Assembly: GCA_037349105.1 (NCBI GenBank)
Contig: JAYJMM010000101.1
Span: 682,001-746,000 of the forward strand
Direction of reading: 5' to 3'
DNA length: 64,000 nt
Origin: Limnomonas spitsbergensis
Lineage: Eukaryota; Chlorophyta; Chlorophyceae; Chlamydomonadales
The position numbers and the translations under genes were made by a program. Under the pieces are notes generated by a model, which was not told the DNA's origin, did no database searches, and saw nothing but the letters and a program-made list of their open reading frames with translations. The first letter of the stretch is position 1, and every line of letters starts with the position of its first letter. Shown here in pieces: positions 9,701 through 19,000 of this stretch.

Positions 9701-12506
9701 GCAGGCCAGCGGGGAAACGCGAGTGCGGCACAGGGGGTCAACCCCAGATGACACTGTACATACAGAAACCAGAGAGCGCAGCAGGAGCGCGCTGAGGGCT
9801 CGCAGTGCAGAACGCCGCGGGGCGGTGCCTACACCGGAGGCTCGAACCCAGCGGCCAGACCGCGATGATAGCTTCGACCGGCCTAGAGGCAGGAGGCAGC
9901 AGTCACCCAGCGGGGATCGTGGGAGCCAGCCCAGGGGCAGGTCGCAAGAGCGAGGCACAGGTAGCCACGCCAGGCCATACCAGCTAGAACAGAGAATGCA
10001 GGATAGAAGGGGAACCTCCGGCCAGAGTCCGCCGGGCAGGGCCCAGGCAGGGCGCAGCTGGATGGGGGGACAGAGGAATGTCCTCGGACCCCACGATGGG
10101 GGGGTGTGCTTCAACTGTCAGAAGCCAGGGCACTTCGCTAACGCGTGCCCAGAGCAGGGAGAGGCCTCGCAGCCTGGGGACAGCAGCCAGTTTGACCGAT
10201 CACGGGCAGCAGGAGGCCCGGAAAGGAGCTGGGGAGTCAGGGGACCAGGCAGGAGCCAGGAAGCGTCAGAAGACAACATGAGGCGAGCTTACGAGGCCGC
10301 CAAGGAGGTCTCCTTTGAAGAGTGGAAAAGGCAGCAGGAGACAGCTGGACCGAGTGAGCTGCCAGGCCCGCCAGGACGGCCGGGGCCAGCGGGGCAGTCT
10401 TACAACTCCAGGTGGGTCAGCCAGGAGAGGCACACGTGCATGATGTCTGTCCATGAAGGGTTTGGGCAGAACGCAGCGACTCAAGTTGTGAGCTACCAGG
10501 CCGCAGCAATGCCTGTAACGTTCCAAGTAGTGCCAGAGGGGCAGGTGGCCCAGCAAAGGCACCACTGGCAGATGGTGGTAGAGGCCCTAGCCATGAATCA
10601 CTATGGTACTCGGCCCGCAGGGTCAGCCAGGTCTATGGCACATGCGGTGGAGTTTCTCAGGAACCTTCAGCAAAGGGGATGCCCGGCCCCATGTGAGGGA
10701 TGGCCTGGCATTCTCCAGCAGTTTCTCGACAAAGAATGGGACATCTACAATGCCCAGATGGATGAGTTTGAAAGGTTTGAGCAGGAGGCAGGGCTCCAGC
10801 ACAGGGTAGACGAATGGGAAACCAGTTCCAGTGGGGACGGCACCAGCGCCTCAGAGGAAGGCTATGAGCCTCAAGCTCCTTTAACAGTGCGTGAGGAGGA
10901 AGCTGCCATGCTCTGCCCAGGTACCCCGGAGGGCAACGCGGTCACAGGCGGCGAGGTAGCGGGAGCAGCCGCTGGGACCCGGAATGGGCTCAGCAGGCAG
11001 GATCACCACCCAGGGGCCAAGGGGGCAGCAGCTATGAGTCCAGAGGACAATACGGCGGGGGCCGTTAGGACCCATCACAGTACCACTTCTCGGTCCAGAG
11101 CTGCCGGATGGGAGGAGGAGGACAGAGGGCTGCAGAGCAGCCGCAGCAGGGGCGAGAGGCCCGCTGCAGGGAATGAGGATTCCCAGTTCACCCAGGCCGG
11201 TACAGGGCGCCGGGGCAGGTCGGGCAGCAGAGGGCGGGTTCGCCCTGAGCCAGACCCGCCGAGATTGCCAGAGAGCAGGTGCTTCGTGCAATGGTACCGC
11301 CTGGGGGAAGAAATGCCAGAGGCATCGTCTTCAGAGGCTATGATCACTCTGCCGGCACAGTCCAAAGATGGGCTGTGTAGGTTGCAGAACCACAGGCTCC
11401 TGGAGGGCAGGTCGCAAACGTGTGTCAACATTGCGGCAGCCATGCAGGCAGTGGCCAGACTGATCTTTCCATGGGACGCGGTGACAGCAGTCCTGCTGGG
11501 TGCAGCACTTAAGGGGTTCATACAGCCCAGCACAAGGATGGAGGATTATATGCAGAGGGGATGGTCAAGGCACCCCATCTACGCATACAGCGTCGGCGAG
11601 ATGGTGGACCTAGCCGTCAAAGAAGGCATCACAGCAGTAGCCGCAGCCGACAGGGCGCACCCAGACGTGCCGGATAGCGCGCGCACCGAGGGGGTGTGGC
11701 AGGGTGCGCAGCCCGGGTTCATGCGCACACCATGGGCGGAGGACTGCGTCCGCCAGTTGATGGAGCACCCCGCTCTCAGAGACCGCGCTTTCTACGTGCC
11801 AGTGCAGGCCTTAGGAGAGCACGGAGGGAGTGACAGGTCCGAGGATGGAACCTACAGCGGGGCAGGGCTGTGCCATGCCGATAGGCCACGGCGGTGTGAG
11901 GCCACCGTTGAGGCGTCGGTCACCATCCCCAGGATGGTCGCAGGGCAAGCTGTACCATGGGGAATGGACCCTGGGGAGGCCAGGGCAGCCATCCCAGTTC
12001 AGCAGCTGGTAACTTACTACTACGAGAAGCTGGAAGAGGGAGAGATGCCGGTTTCAGCAGCATGGATCCACATGCATGCGTCGCGGGATGATATGCCAGT
12101 CTTCCTGTTCGCCAGGTGCGAAGGGAATGTGGCGATCACCAGGTGTGCATCAGTCGACGAGGCAGAGTTCCACGCGCACACGCACGCCAGGGGAGCAGAC
12201 CCAGCAACATGGGCAGTCATGCTCATGGCGTTGCAACGGGTTCTGCTTCCGGGACAGCTGTCAGCAGCCATGCGTCACGTCTGGGGCGTGGATGATCAGT
12301 GGGCGCCGCTGGAAATGACAGACTGCCCCACATGGCCATATGGGGCCCAGAGGTCGCCAGCGGATGGACCCATGTGGGAAGACGAGGAGGAGTTCGCGCG
12401 CTCGCCGTTCGCAGTGGAACGGTTAGAAGCGTGCGTGCACCAGTGGGTGCGCTGGGAGAGAAGAGCGTGGCGCGACAACAGGGCCAGCAGCGTGGTCCCG
12501 TATTGA
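3798..12506 (+). CDS. retroelement ORF1: giant gag-like polyprotein with protease
   Basis: 2902 residues, far longer than ordinary Ty3 gag proteins (a few hundred residues). Seen in order: a long disordered N-terminus rich in Q, R, P, G and A; degenerate 20-residue repeats near residues 630-710 (QEQPRGQADDREHPSQHS type); a helical, capsid-like region at about 860-1110; a CCHC zinc knuckle C1173-X2-C-X4-H-X4-C; a retropepsin-like motif LMDSACS with D1427, where DSA replaces DTG/DSG; a cysteine cluster C1703-X2-C-X5-H-X4-C; a coiled-coil-like Q/L/E-rich region at about 1830-1950; a second perfect CCHC knuckle at C2104-C2117; and an unrecognised, apparently globular C-terminal region (about 2490-2902). 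It should coat the RNA, form particles and process the polyprotein. The protease sits between the two knuckles and more than 1,400 residues upstream of the ORF end, which is not the usual gag-knuckle-protease-RT order. Confidence 0.88.
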   Translation: MTDVDLNPDRHQHPDAQRRSGRLRGLEPGVNLMEASDELAAEALLVAAKLAGPVEPPAGNCKVPEPGRVPPREAGAQADGSALVTRKGIGRGGPVPADFRGSLEFEQWQTQAGTPELILDQATEVSQSCDTRQNCEPEAAPQQNPPRVARVAQRVKDEPSQPDQRAEEAAAPRGVAGCDKACPDKPRMRAEEMEARSMPAGVKHEEAEPQPAAGRQSSQGGKEREKSAVPVGKPWADQISEEELSDPVQKEKGQQSKAGLRPRQQLRPRRVLVRRGAGSTVYGTPLSRFPPSVGRPVQKSKEGSSSLTQRDDSHKETLRGFFHDPSGAQDTSPCEPERSKAGGAVCGERESEGHMQPIGWAGILQWATDLWKQVCSRTFLHFQDQVTAIEEFKAHHLRGWATKAMLGIPHTGQDRATLLAALGQVSKGRAGREAALAVKAFADEWCNDVTGNQVEPGSEPEEEEDQAWEGFETAGQRPEELREVLRWQQQARAAPTPTLRSEAFEVSSEPSLRANSPAASERAELTSRSLARMAEQGTATRRASRQESYALLRIVEDKENTCQENQVDYIKEFLRNRQTGTAGGTRRNEPAGSARSSGPRMQEAREETQSDSYARNYTGGTQPGWQSQEPSRGQAYNREQPNRHSQEQPRGQADDREHPSQHSQEPPRGQADGREQPSQQSQEQPRGPAEHSRGVRQERQDQELPRGQAEQGRAQSWRPGSDSRPGRSESERLPPEGSRSSAGRAGRQPSREDHDQEEDYYRHDRYHSGRSPSRGGGGGSRSRSESVDSGPGGADRRRPGARQVSSDQEMKRLEREQARVNLQLQQQMVLQLAGVAKFTKIPAIQGNVPVLDMSHPGAVAARKYCQACGYWGSHNRLALSDDPPALAVVAGEIAGSCQSPSAMTMLVKSLVKLWESKPASVGPLMVAIRAAPHAGDRAAREAERIRGMWVAPAEEQCCEASLLTLWIKVVQAEVGKPTSDERTAISNLRLGAKTTLDPDVKPEETVEAFAHRVLSTAELLQISRDAVDHFGRRHSISHLFHDGLPALAKAKLSKFVMTVPGYLSMTDEDQIAVLTQQVVLWEKFALEMGDLGGASLKQMASGPGQGEAQSNRTRKERTGQWEMRTRLEGAGNPAGAAAAQQQRSDKPRGVTWADQSGAPNYSAEGAAGAVKACYQCGSTAHLARDCRAPRPRDERRPAPLAADVTAGQARPQQQQYPLPPRPQQGQHAGRPYERNQNNRQYQRPGPGQGGQAQQAAHVSHLSSPTGQAEPEGWQQTMAEMLSESVALMTQVGLVPKSAGFKQAAHNARPRSFLPEPCPQEEPEQRLVEPASRKGAKRLVLSKLADDMSDIRLQVFKLNERLTALSFTTMPMGSEDHRGKARKGRQESKVVTAAPRLQYFKNDRSNLEQCVGLMVKGKVLVAQKALMDSACSCHVITVNIAEQLVAMGAELIRTDEKIRTTDNAGADLYGVLFIYVVYGYGGPNAIMEPTVVRVVKTPPDAYEHLVGNPEFLKYNGVLEAAGRLTLRPRDGPQTVRRVRDLTLPLVLASPAGGYQAAAVAWAGIRCGFAERERWPAARVEEEHEPLLQHAMATHAGAAMRTDKKVGQSRGTAAGAGRSTADASRSSREDPQETAPRPRQCGQAQAAVPREGKVGAKAAASQPSQAAAQAEANAGVAMALKADAKSPYQKEVIRRCLEASPRYPCVLCGEPGPHSPEACDQRIWKILQKPAAVPAAQGTSPGAKRRVGFGGAAAARAAPAGSSRRSEVQVPGKGERAGAADGGVREDAPAAAEGTQGVTANRGQEELVGKEESEVSEELEEEEVHDRRTPKYMHVLRLQQQVELLQQDVRAREELLFRQAAATIEYLRLQQVRWTGLQEANIRLTEVQQQYILRAYQLRALYANLGNQQAGEPLQSTIPGDPELAEHMEAMFQTVAEFAEEDEDLSQEKLLEQEQQATGQQEPGGSGGARQASGETRVRHRGSTPDDTVHTETRERSRSALRARSAERRGAVPTPEARTQRPDRDDSFDRPRGRRQQSPSGDRGSQPRGRSQERGTGSHARPYQLEQRMQDRRGTSGQSPPGRAQAGRSWMGGQRNVLGPHDGGVCFNCQKPGHFANACPEQGEASQPGDSSQFDRSRAAGGPERSWGVRGPGRSQEASEDNMRRAYEAAKEVSFEEWKRQQETAGPSELPGPPGRPGPAGQSYNSRWVSQERHTCMMSVHEGFGQNAATQVVSYQAAAMPVTFQVVPEGQVAQQRHHWQMVVEALAMNHYGTRPAGSARSMAHAVEFLRNLQQRGCPAPCEGWPGILQQFLDKEWDIYNAQMDEFERFEQEAGLQHRVDEWETSSSGDGTSASEEGYEPQAPLTVREEEAAMLCPGTPEGNAVTGGEVAGAAAGTRNGLSRQDHHPGAKGAAAMSPEDNTAGAVRTHHSTTSRSRAAGWEEEDRGLQSSRSRGERPAAGNEDSQFTQAGTGRRGRSGSRGRVRPEPDPPRLPESRCFVQWYRLGEEMPEASSSEAMITLPAQSKDGLCRLQNHRLLEGRSQTCVNIAAAMQAVARLIFPWDAVTAVLLGAALKGFIQPSTRMEDYMQRGWSRHPIYAYSVGEMVDLAVKEGITAVAAADRAHPDVPDSARTEGVWQGAQPGFMRTPWAEDCVRQLMEHPALRDRAFYVPVQALGEHGGSDRSEDGTYSGAGLCHADRPRRCEATVEASVTIPRMVAGQAVPWGMDPGEARAAIPVQQLVTYYYEKLEEGEMPVSAAWIHMHASRDDMPVFLFARCEGNVAITRCASVDEAEFHAHTHARGADPATWAVMLMALQRVLLPGQLSAAMRHVWGVDDQWAPLEMTDCPTWPYGAQRSPADGPMWEDEEEFARSPFAVERLEACVHQWVRWERRAWRDNRASSVVPY

Positions 12507-13017
12507 CAGGCAAACAGCATGACAGTACAGCTGTGGAGGCAGGCGCACCCGGCAGGGGTGCGCACTCTGCATCCCCTGTTCAGAGGAGCAGGGTCGGATA
12601 CCTACATGGAGGAGCTGGAGGAGCTGACGGAGGACTCAGCCCGTGCCGGGGCGCTGGAGGGTGGGCAGATGGGGTTCCCGCTATTGGGACCCCGCTGCCA
12701 TCAGTGACGGACCAATCCAGGACACATACCAGGAGCCAACAAAGCAGGGCCATGTCGCCTTTGTCACCACTCTCGGGGCAACAGCATCCTCTTGGGAGTG
12801 GCTGGAGCCCATGGAGGACATGGAGGTGTCAGCCCTGGAGGCTTAGACCGGGGATCGGGCGGAGCCCCAGACAGCCCCAGACAGTACCAGCAGACCACTT
12901 GCAGGAGACCTGGACAGCAGGAAGCCATGGTCCAGCAATGCGCTTCGCCCCAGCCATGAGGGCAGGGGACTGCTAGGAGAGGAGAATGAAGACCCTTCGG
13001 AAGGGCCACCATCACTG
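12504..13017 (+). other. ORF1/ORF2 junction with apparent recoding or decay
   Basis: ORF1 ends with TGA at 12504-12506. Protein-like sequence continues in the same frame to a stop at 12705-12707 (for example DTYMEELEELTEDSARAG). From about 12643 it continues in the pol frame (DTYQEPTKQGHVAFVTT) up to TAG at 12844-12846. The pol frame is then open without a break to 19323, but has no ATG before position 13114; the first codon at 13018 is GTG. Either pol is reached by stop suppression plus a +1 shift, or this copy has two stops and one frameshift. Confidence 0.6.
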
Positions 13018-16000
13018 GTGCAGGATTCAGAGTCGGAGGATGAGTGGGGCGCTGACAGAAGCCCGTGCCCAGCAAGGATCAGCCTCACAAGAACTGATGC
13101 CGGGGATGCAGATGGGATGGAAGAGCCATCCAACGCAGGCCCTGGACCAGGGAGTCCAGTGTGGGGCCGCGAGGAGGACTTGTTACAGCTACGACAGGAG
13201 TGGATGCGCGAGGTTGCTCAGGAGCAAGCAGCCATGGAAGAGCGCAGAACCAGGAGAGCCGAGATAGAACGCAGCAGCAAGGTCGCGCTAGAGGAGAAGG
13301 CACACAAGGTCGCAGTGGGGGTGAACCCGCGGCAGGCAGCAGACCAGTGCGCTGGCGAGCCCAAGGGGGCAGCAGCAGGCAAGGCGAGCAGCAGGAGCAC
13401 AGGGGACGCCCAGACCAGCCCGCCAGCACATCCAGCAGCAAGGGAGCCCTGGGGCGATCCAGCAGCATACAGCACGGAACGCTGGGTGGCAGTGCTCAGG
13501 CACTTCGTGGATGAGCTAGACGTGCTAAGAAGGCAGGAAATGGGGCAGCAAGAGGCAAGCCAGGAGGCTAGCCTAGTTTTCCGGCTCAGAATGCTGCCAC
13601 AGCCCGATCCGAACCCCAGGATGGGAGGTTACAGCAGGGCGGTCAGGGAGCTACAGGAGGAGCTGACGGAGAGAATATCAGCCCTCAACAAGATGGGAGC
13701 AAAGGGAGTGGACACCCAACAGCCCGCGGACAGCCGCAGCAGCCAGGCCCAAACCAGCAGGGGGGAGGACATGGCAAGGAGGGCTGCCAGCGCTCGGGCA
13801 ACCATGCGACAAGGCTGTGGGCCAGAGGAGCCCGCGGGTGCCGGCAGCAGCAAGACTGTGCAGCGCGCCATTCACAGACAGGAGCGGCTGGCACAGGGCA
13901 GCACAGGTCAGATACCAGGAGCAGGGCCAGAAAGGGCCGGTGCGGCTTGGGCTGACACTGCCGAGTTGCGGGGGAAAAAGTCAAAAAAGGCTAGGCGGCG
14001 CGCGGGAAAGGCGCAGAGGGCAGCCGAGGACAGGAACCGGGGCAGCAGACCAGGAATGGACTGCCCAGTCCTGCCACTCAGGATCAGCCAGGTGGATCTG
14101 GAGATCACATGGGCCAGTGGGCAGCAGAGGCCAGCGCAGAGCGCAGAGCCATGCGTACAGCCCGCAGAACACCTACCGCAGAAACCCACGAGGCAGATGC
14201 CAGCTTGCAGAGGACTCCTCACCTGTACAGCATTTAAGGGGATCCTTACGGGGACGCTCCAGCTGATACTGGTGTGGCTCCTGCTGTCGGTGTGTGTGCC
14301 AGGGGCGCGAGCCACCGAGCAGGGGGTACGAGGAGGAGGATTTACAGCAGGCCAAGGGGCTTTTGTGTCTGGACAAGAGGCAGCAGCGAAGCTGTCGTCC
14401 GGATGGTTGCGCCCGCCAGCAGTCATTCCCATGGGGGGTGCTGGCAGGAGGGGTGCCTGCAGCCAGCAGGAGAGCTGGCAAAGCGGCAACGACACTGGCA
14501 GGGAAGAGCCGCCCGCGGAGGACGACCCGCAGGCGGCTGAGATGATCGACATGTTCCAGCCGGGAGGAGTAGTGGATCCGCCCGCGGAGTACGTCAAAAC
14601 CAAGGAGGGGTGGCTGCTGGGCCAGCACCCCGACTTCACTGCGGAACAGCAGGAGAGCCTGGAGCAGAGCCTCAGGGATCGCCAAGGAGCGTTCGCTTAC
14701 TCCATGGAGGATCTACCAGGCTACTGCGGCACGCAGGGTGAGTTTACGCTGGCTTTAGAAGACGAGGTCAATTCGTGCTTTCAGAAGTCCAGGGACATGC
14801 CGCCACCCAAAGCAGCCATTTTTAAAGAAAAGTGCCAGCCAATGATACAGGCAGGTATCATCGTCAAAGTACCCCAGGGGGGGCCTATCAAGTTTGCGGC
14901 CAACTCAGTAGTAGCAGCCAAGAAGAGTGCTGAGACTGGGGAGTGGACTGACCACCGGATAGCGCACGATATGCGCAGGTTAAACCTGCGTACGGCTAAG
15001 CAGGAGTTTGCAATCCCCAGGATGGAGACTATTTTTCAGAACCTGGGCACTGCCAAGATATTCAGCAAGGTTGATCTCCGGTCGGGGTTCATGCAGATCC
15101 CTATAAAGGTCGAGGACCAGCCTAAGACAGCATTCTGGATGGGACCTGAGCTTTGGATGTACACAAAGCTCAACTTCGGTCTGCGCAATGGACCTCCCTT
15201 CTTTCAGCGTATGATGGAAGAGGAGATTGCCAGGGCAGGCCTGAGTGCGTTCTGCGTGGCATTCATTGACGATCTGCTAGTGTACAGTGACACACCGGCA
15301 GACCACATCAGGCATGTAGAGCTGATGTTAGACATGCTCCACAGTGTAGGATTAAGGGCGCACCCCGACAAGTCCCTGTTTGGGTGTGCAACGGTAGAGT
15401 ACCTGGGTCACAATGTGTCGGCCCAGGGGCTCACGCCGCACGCAGCCAAGATAGCAGCGGTTATGGCGCTGCCAGAGCCCACATCGGTGAAAAACATTCA
15501 GGAGGTCATGGGATTCTTGAATTTCTACCGGTGCTACGTCCCGGATTTCTCGAAAAAGGCGGCATGCATCAACGCATTGCTGGTCAAGGGGGTCCCGTTC
15601 GTGTGGGGGCCAGAGCAGTCGCAGGCGTTCCAGTTGATCAAAACAGAGATGTGCGAGGGCGGAAGAGTTCTGCGCAGGCCAGATTACAGTGGGACAGGGC
15701 CAGACGGCAAGGGGCCGCCAAGGCCGTTCTTGCTGTACACAGATTTCTCTAAGCAGGGCATAGGTGCCGTGCTAGGGCAGTGTGACGACAGCGGGCGGGA
15801 GTATATGGTGGCATGCACGTCCAGATCCCTGAACAAGAGCGAGAGGAACTATTCCTCGTTCCAGGGGGAGATGCTGGCCGCAGTGTATGCAGCACGCACA
15901 TACCGTCACATGCTGTTTGGGTGCAAGGTGCATCTCATCACTGACCATGAGCCGCTCACTTACCTCATGGACAATCAGACGTTGGTGGGCCAGCACGCTA

Positions 16001-19000
16001 GGTGGGCTCTCATGCTTCAAGAGCTGGACATTACCATTGTCCACCGCTCAGGGGCATGCCACCAGAATGCGGACATCCCGTCCAGATCGCCACTCCCATC
16101 CTCAGCTGACCGCACGGGGGCCAGGCTTGATACAGCCGCTCCCGAGCCGGCAGCCCAGGAGGAGGCAGGGGGGAAACAGGTAGCTTTACTCACGGGGTTG
16201 GGCAGAGTGAACCAGTGGCATGCAGACCAGATGGTGCGCATGGCACAGGAAGGCAGAAGAAGAGTACAGATACTGCGAGCTGCAGAGGCAGCTTGCGTGA
16301 CAGCGCCGGTAGGACAAGAGATATCCTCGGCCGCCACTGACGATGACGAGCAGGCGCAGCCTGTCAGTACAGCAGAACAGGCATTCAGCAACAGGGAGCG
16401 GGCCAGGACAATGATCAGTGATGTTCTTGCTGACCTGCCCCGGGTGACGCCCCCTCATTCACATGCAGGCCTGGACACAGCTTGCCTGTCGGGTGGGGCT
16501 GTGCGGGCCATGGAGACCGAGGGCGTCGTCCTTTTCGAGCCCTTTGGAGGTATGTGTTCAGGGTTGGAGATGGTGCTCAGGGCGGGTATCCCAGTGGTGC
16601 AGTACTTGTATGCTGATATCAGTGAGGAAGTCAGAGAGATCGCAGGGGGTCGCCTGGTGCAGTTGCACAGGAGATACCCTCAGTTGTTTCCGGTCAAAGC
16701 ATTTGATAAGGCGTTCAGAGCGTTGCCCCAGGATGTGTATGCCATTACGGCAAAGCACCTCCAGGAGGCGGGCGCCCAGGAGGGGCGCCAGTGGTTCATG
16801 GTAGCAGGCTGGGAGTGCCAGGACCTCTCGTCAGCAGGCAAGGGGCGTGGGCTCGAGGGAGAGAGAAGCAAGTCTTTCTTCCCGTTAGTCAAGCTGTTGG
16901 GTACACTACAGTTCCTGCAGGGGCCTAGGCCGCCAGCGTACCTGATTGAGAATGTGGCAATGCAGTTGAATCAGAAGAGTGTGAAGGCCAGTGTTGAGGC
17001 TTTTCAGGAGGTGTGCAGGATTCTGGGAACACCGGCGCTGTTTGACGCAGCGCAGGTGGGGTCTTACGCCCACCGCACCCGCAACTATTGGGGGAATATC
17101 GCCCCTGCAGCAGATATTGAGTTTGTGATTCGTGCGTCAACCAGACCCCACGGGGGGATAGTAGACGACATTCTAGACAAGGGTAGCAAGGCCCAGGTCG
17201 TCTCATGCCCGGACAATGGGGGGTACCGCATCAACGTAACAGGACAGCCCAGGAAGGTGCTGCCGTGTCTGATGGCCACACCCTCGTCATATTCTTTTCG
17301 GAACGGGCAGAATGGGATGGTGTACAGACCCATGGGGGACTTGCAGGAGCCCAATGCAAACGAGCGTGAGCGTGCCATGGGGTACGCTGTGGGGTCCACA
17401 TTGCCGCGCCCAGACTTCCCAGAGGCGGCCAGGAGGGCAGCCTTGGGCAGGTGCATGGATTCATGGGCACTAGGTGCATGGCTCAATGTGGCACTTGAGT
17501 GTGCTAAAATCATACCAGAGGAATTGAAGCGCAGGGCAAGGCTGCCAGGCCCGGACAGGGACCCAGTGCTGGGTGCAACCTTAATGTCCAGCCACTATGC
17601 CCTTGCTACTGCAGGAAACGCATGCTCTGGCAGCGGAGAGGTGGCCGCGTCATACAGGCAGTGCCTGGGAGAATCGGCTGCGGCAGACTGGGCCGACGCA
17701 GCACAGGAACCAGGTGGGAACACGCCTGAGGGGCAAGTTGTGGTTGAAAGCGTGGTGACCAGGGTCACAGAGGGTGAGAAGGACCCGCCAGGATGCCCTG
17801 CAGGACCATCGGTCAGGGTTGATGTGTGGGCAGACGAACCTGTATTAAGGTTTCTCCGCGAGAAGACATATGTTCAGGGAACAGAGCTAGGAGAACAGAC
17901 CAGAATACAGCGCAGAGCGGCGCCATTCCAGTGGGACTCAGAGAGGGGAGGAGTACTGATGAGACTCATGCCTGACGGTAGACGATGTGTGGTGCCCAGG
18001 CCAGAGGACAGGCTTGCAGTGATCCAGACAGCCCATGCCGGTACGGGCCACTTTGGCAGCCACCGCACGGCCTTCATGGTCATGCAGCAGCATTGGTGGC
18101 GGGGACTCAGAGCAGCGGTCAAGAAGGCCGTGCAGGAATGTGGTGTGTGTGACAGGGCCAGGGCGTCCACGTTCAATCACATACAGCCCAACCTGCACCC
18201 ACTTCCCATTGAGGGGTTGTTTTTCCGGTGGGGAGTGGACCTGTGTGGTCCATTTACGACCACTTCCAGGGGCAATCGGTTTGTGATGGTTTGTGTGGAG
18301 CATTACTCCAAATGGGTGGAGTTGATCCCCATTCCAAGCAAGGCGTCTGATGTGACGGCCTTGGCATTCTTTCAAAATGTGGTTGCACGATTCGGGGGAT
18401 GCGCAGAAGTGGTGACAGACCAGGGAACAGAGTTCCAGGGTGAGTTTCAGGACATGTTGTTGGACTGCTTCATTGACCACCGCACCACTTCTGCCAACCA
18501 CCCCCAGGCAGACGGGCTATCAGAGAGGGCTGTCCAGACCCTCAAGGCAGGCCTGCGCAAGTGCTGCGAGGAGGGCAGCAGCGACGAGTCCTGGGACAAG
18601 ATGGTGCCCTGGGTAGCCCTAGGCTTCCGATGCTCGCCGCAGCAGGCCACGCGCATGGCCAGGCCTGAGATCCTCAGGGTAAAAACACTGGGGGCGACGG
18701 GAACCTTAGTGTTGGAAGGGGCAGATGGCCTCACAGTTACAGAGAATGCAGTCAATTGTTCTCCATGCCACTTGCCCAACCTCAGGGGAGTGGTTGATTT
18801 CAGTGGAACCAGACCCTATAACAGCCTGTCATGCGAGGTGTGCCAGCTGCCCGACCGCGGAGAGGTGATGCTTTTGTGTGATGCCTGCAATACAGGTTGG
18901 CACATGGATTGCTTGGTACCAGTACTTGAGGAGGTGCCTGAGGGCGAGTGGTTGTGCCCAACTTGCGCGCCTGAGGACAAGGGAGCTGAGCCCGCAGCAA

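Noticed and set aside
3660..12560. Minus-strand frames of 100-230 residues inside ORF1
   Set aside because: They are shadows of a GC-rich, low-complexity coding strand and have no recognisable domains.
12299..12976. 225-residue frame spanning the ORF1/ORF2 gap as a bridging protein reached by two -1 shifts
   Set aside because: Its composition is unlike the flanking proteins, whereas the frame-0 and pol-frame sequences in the same stretch look like real continuation.
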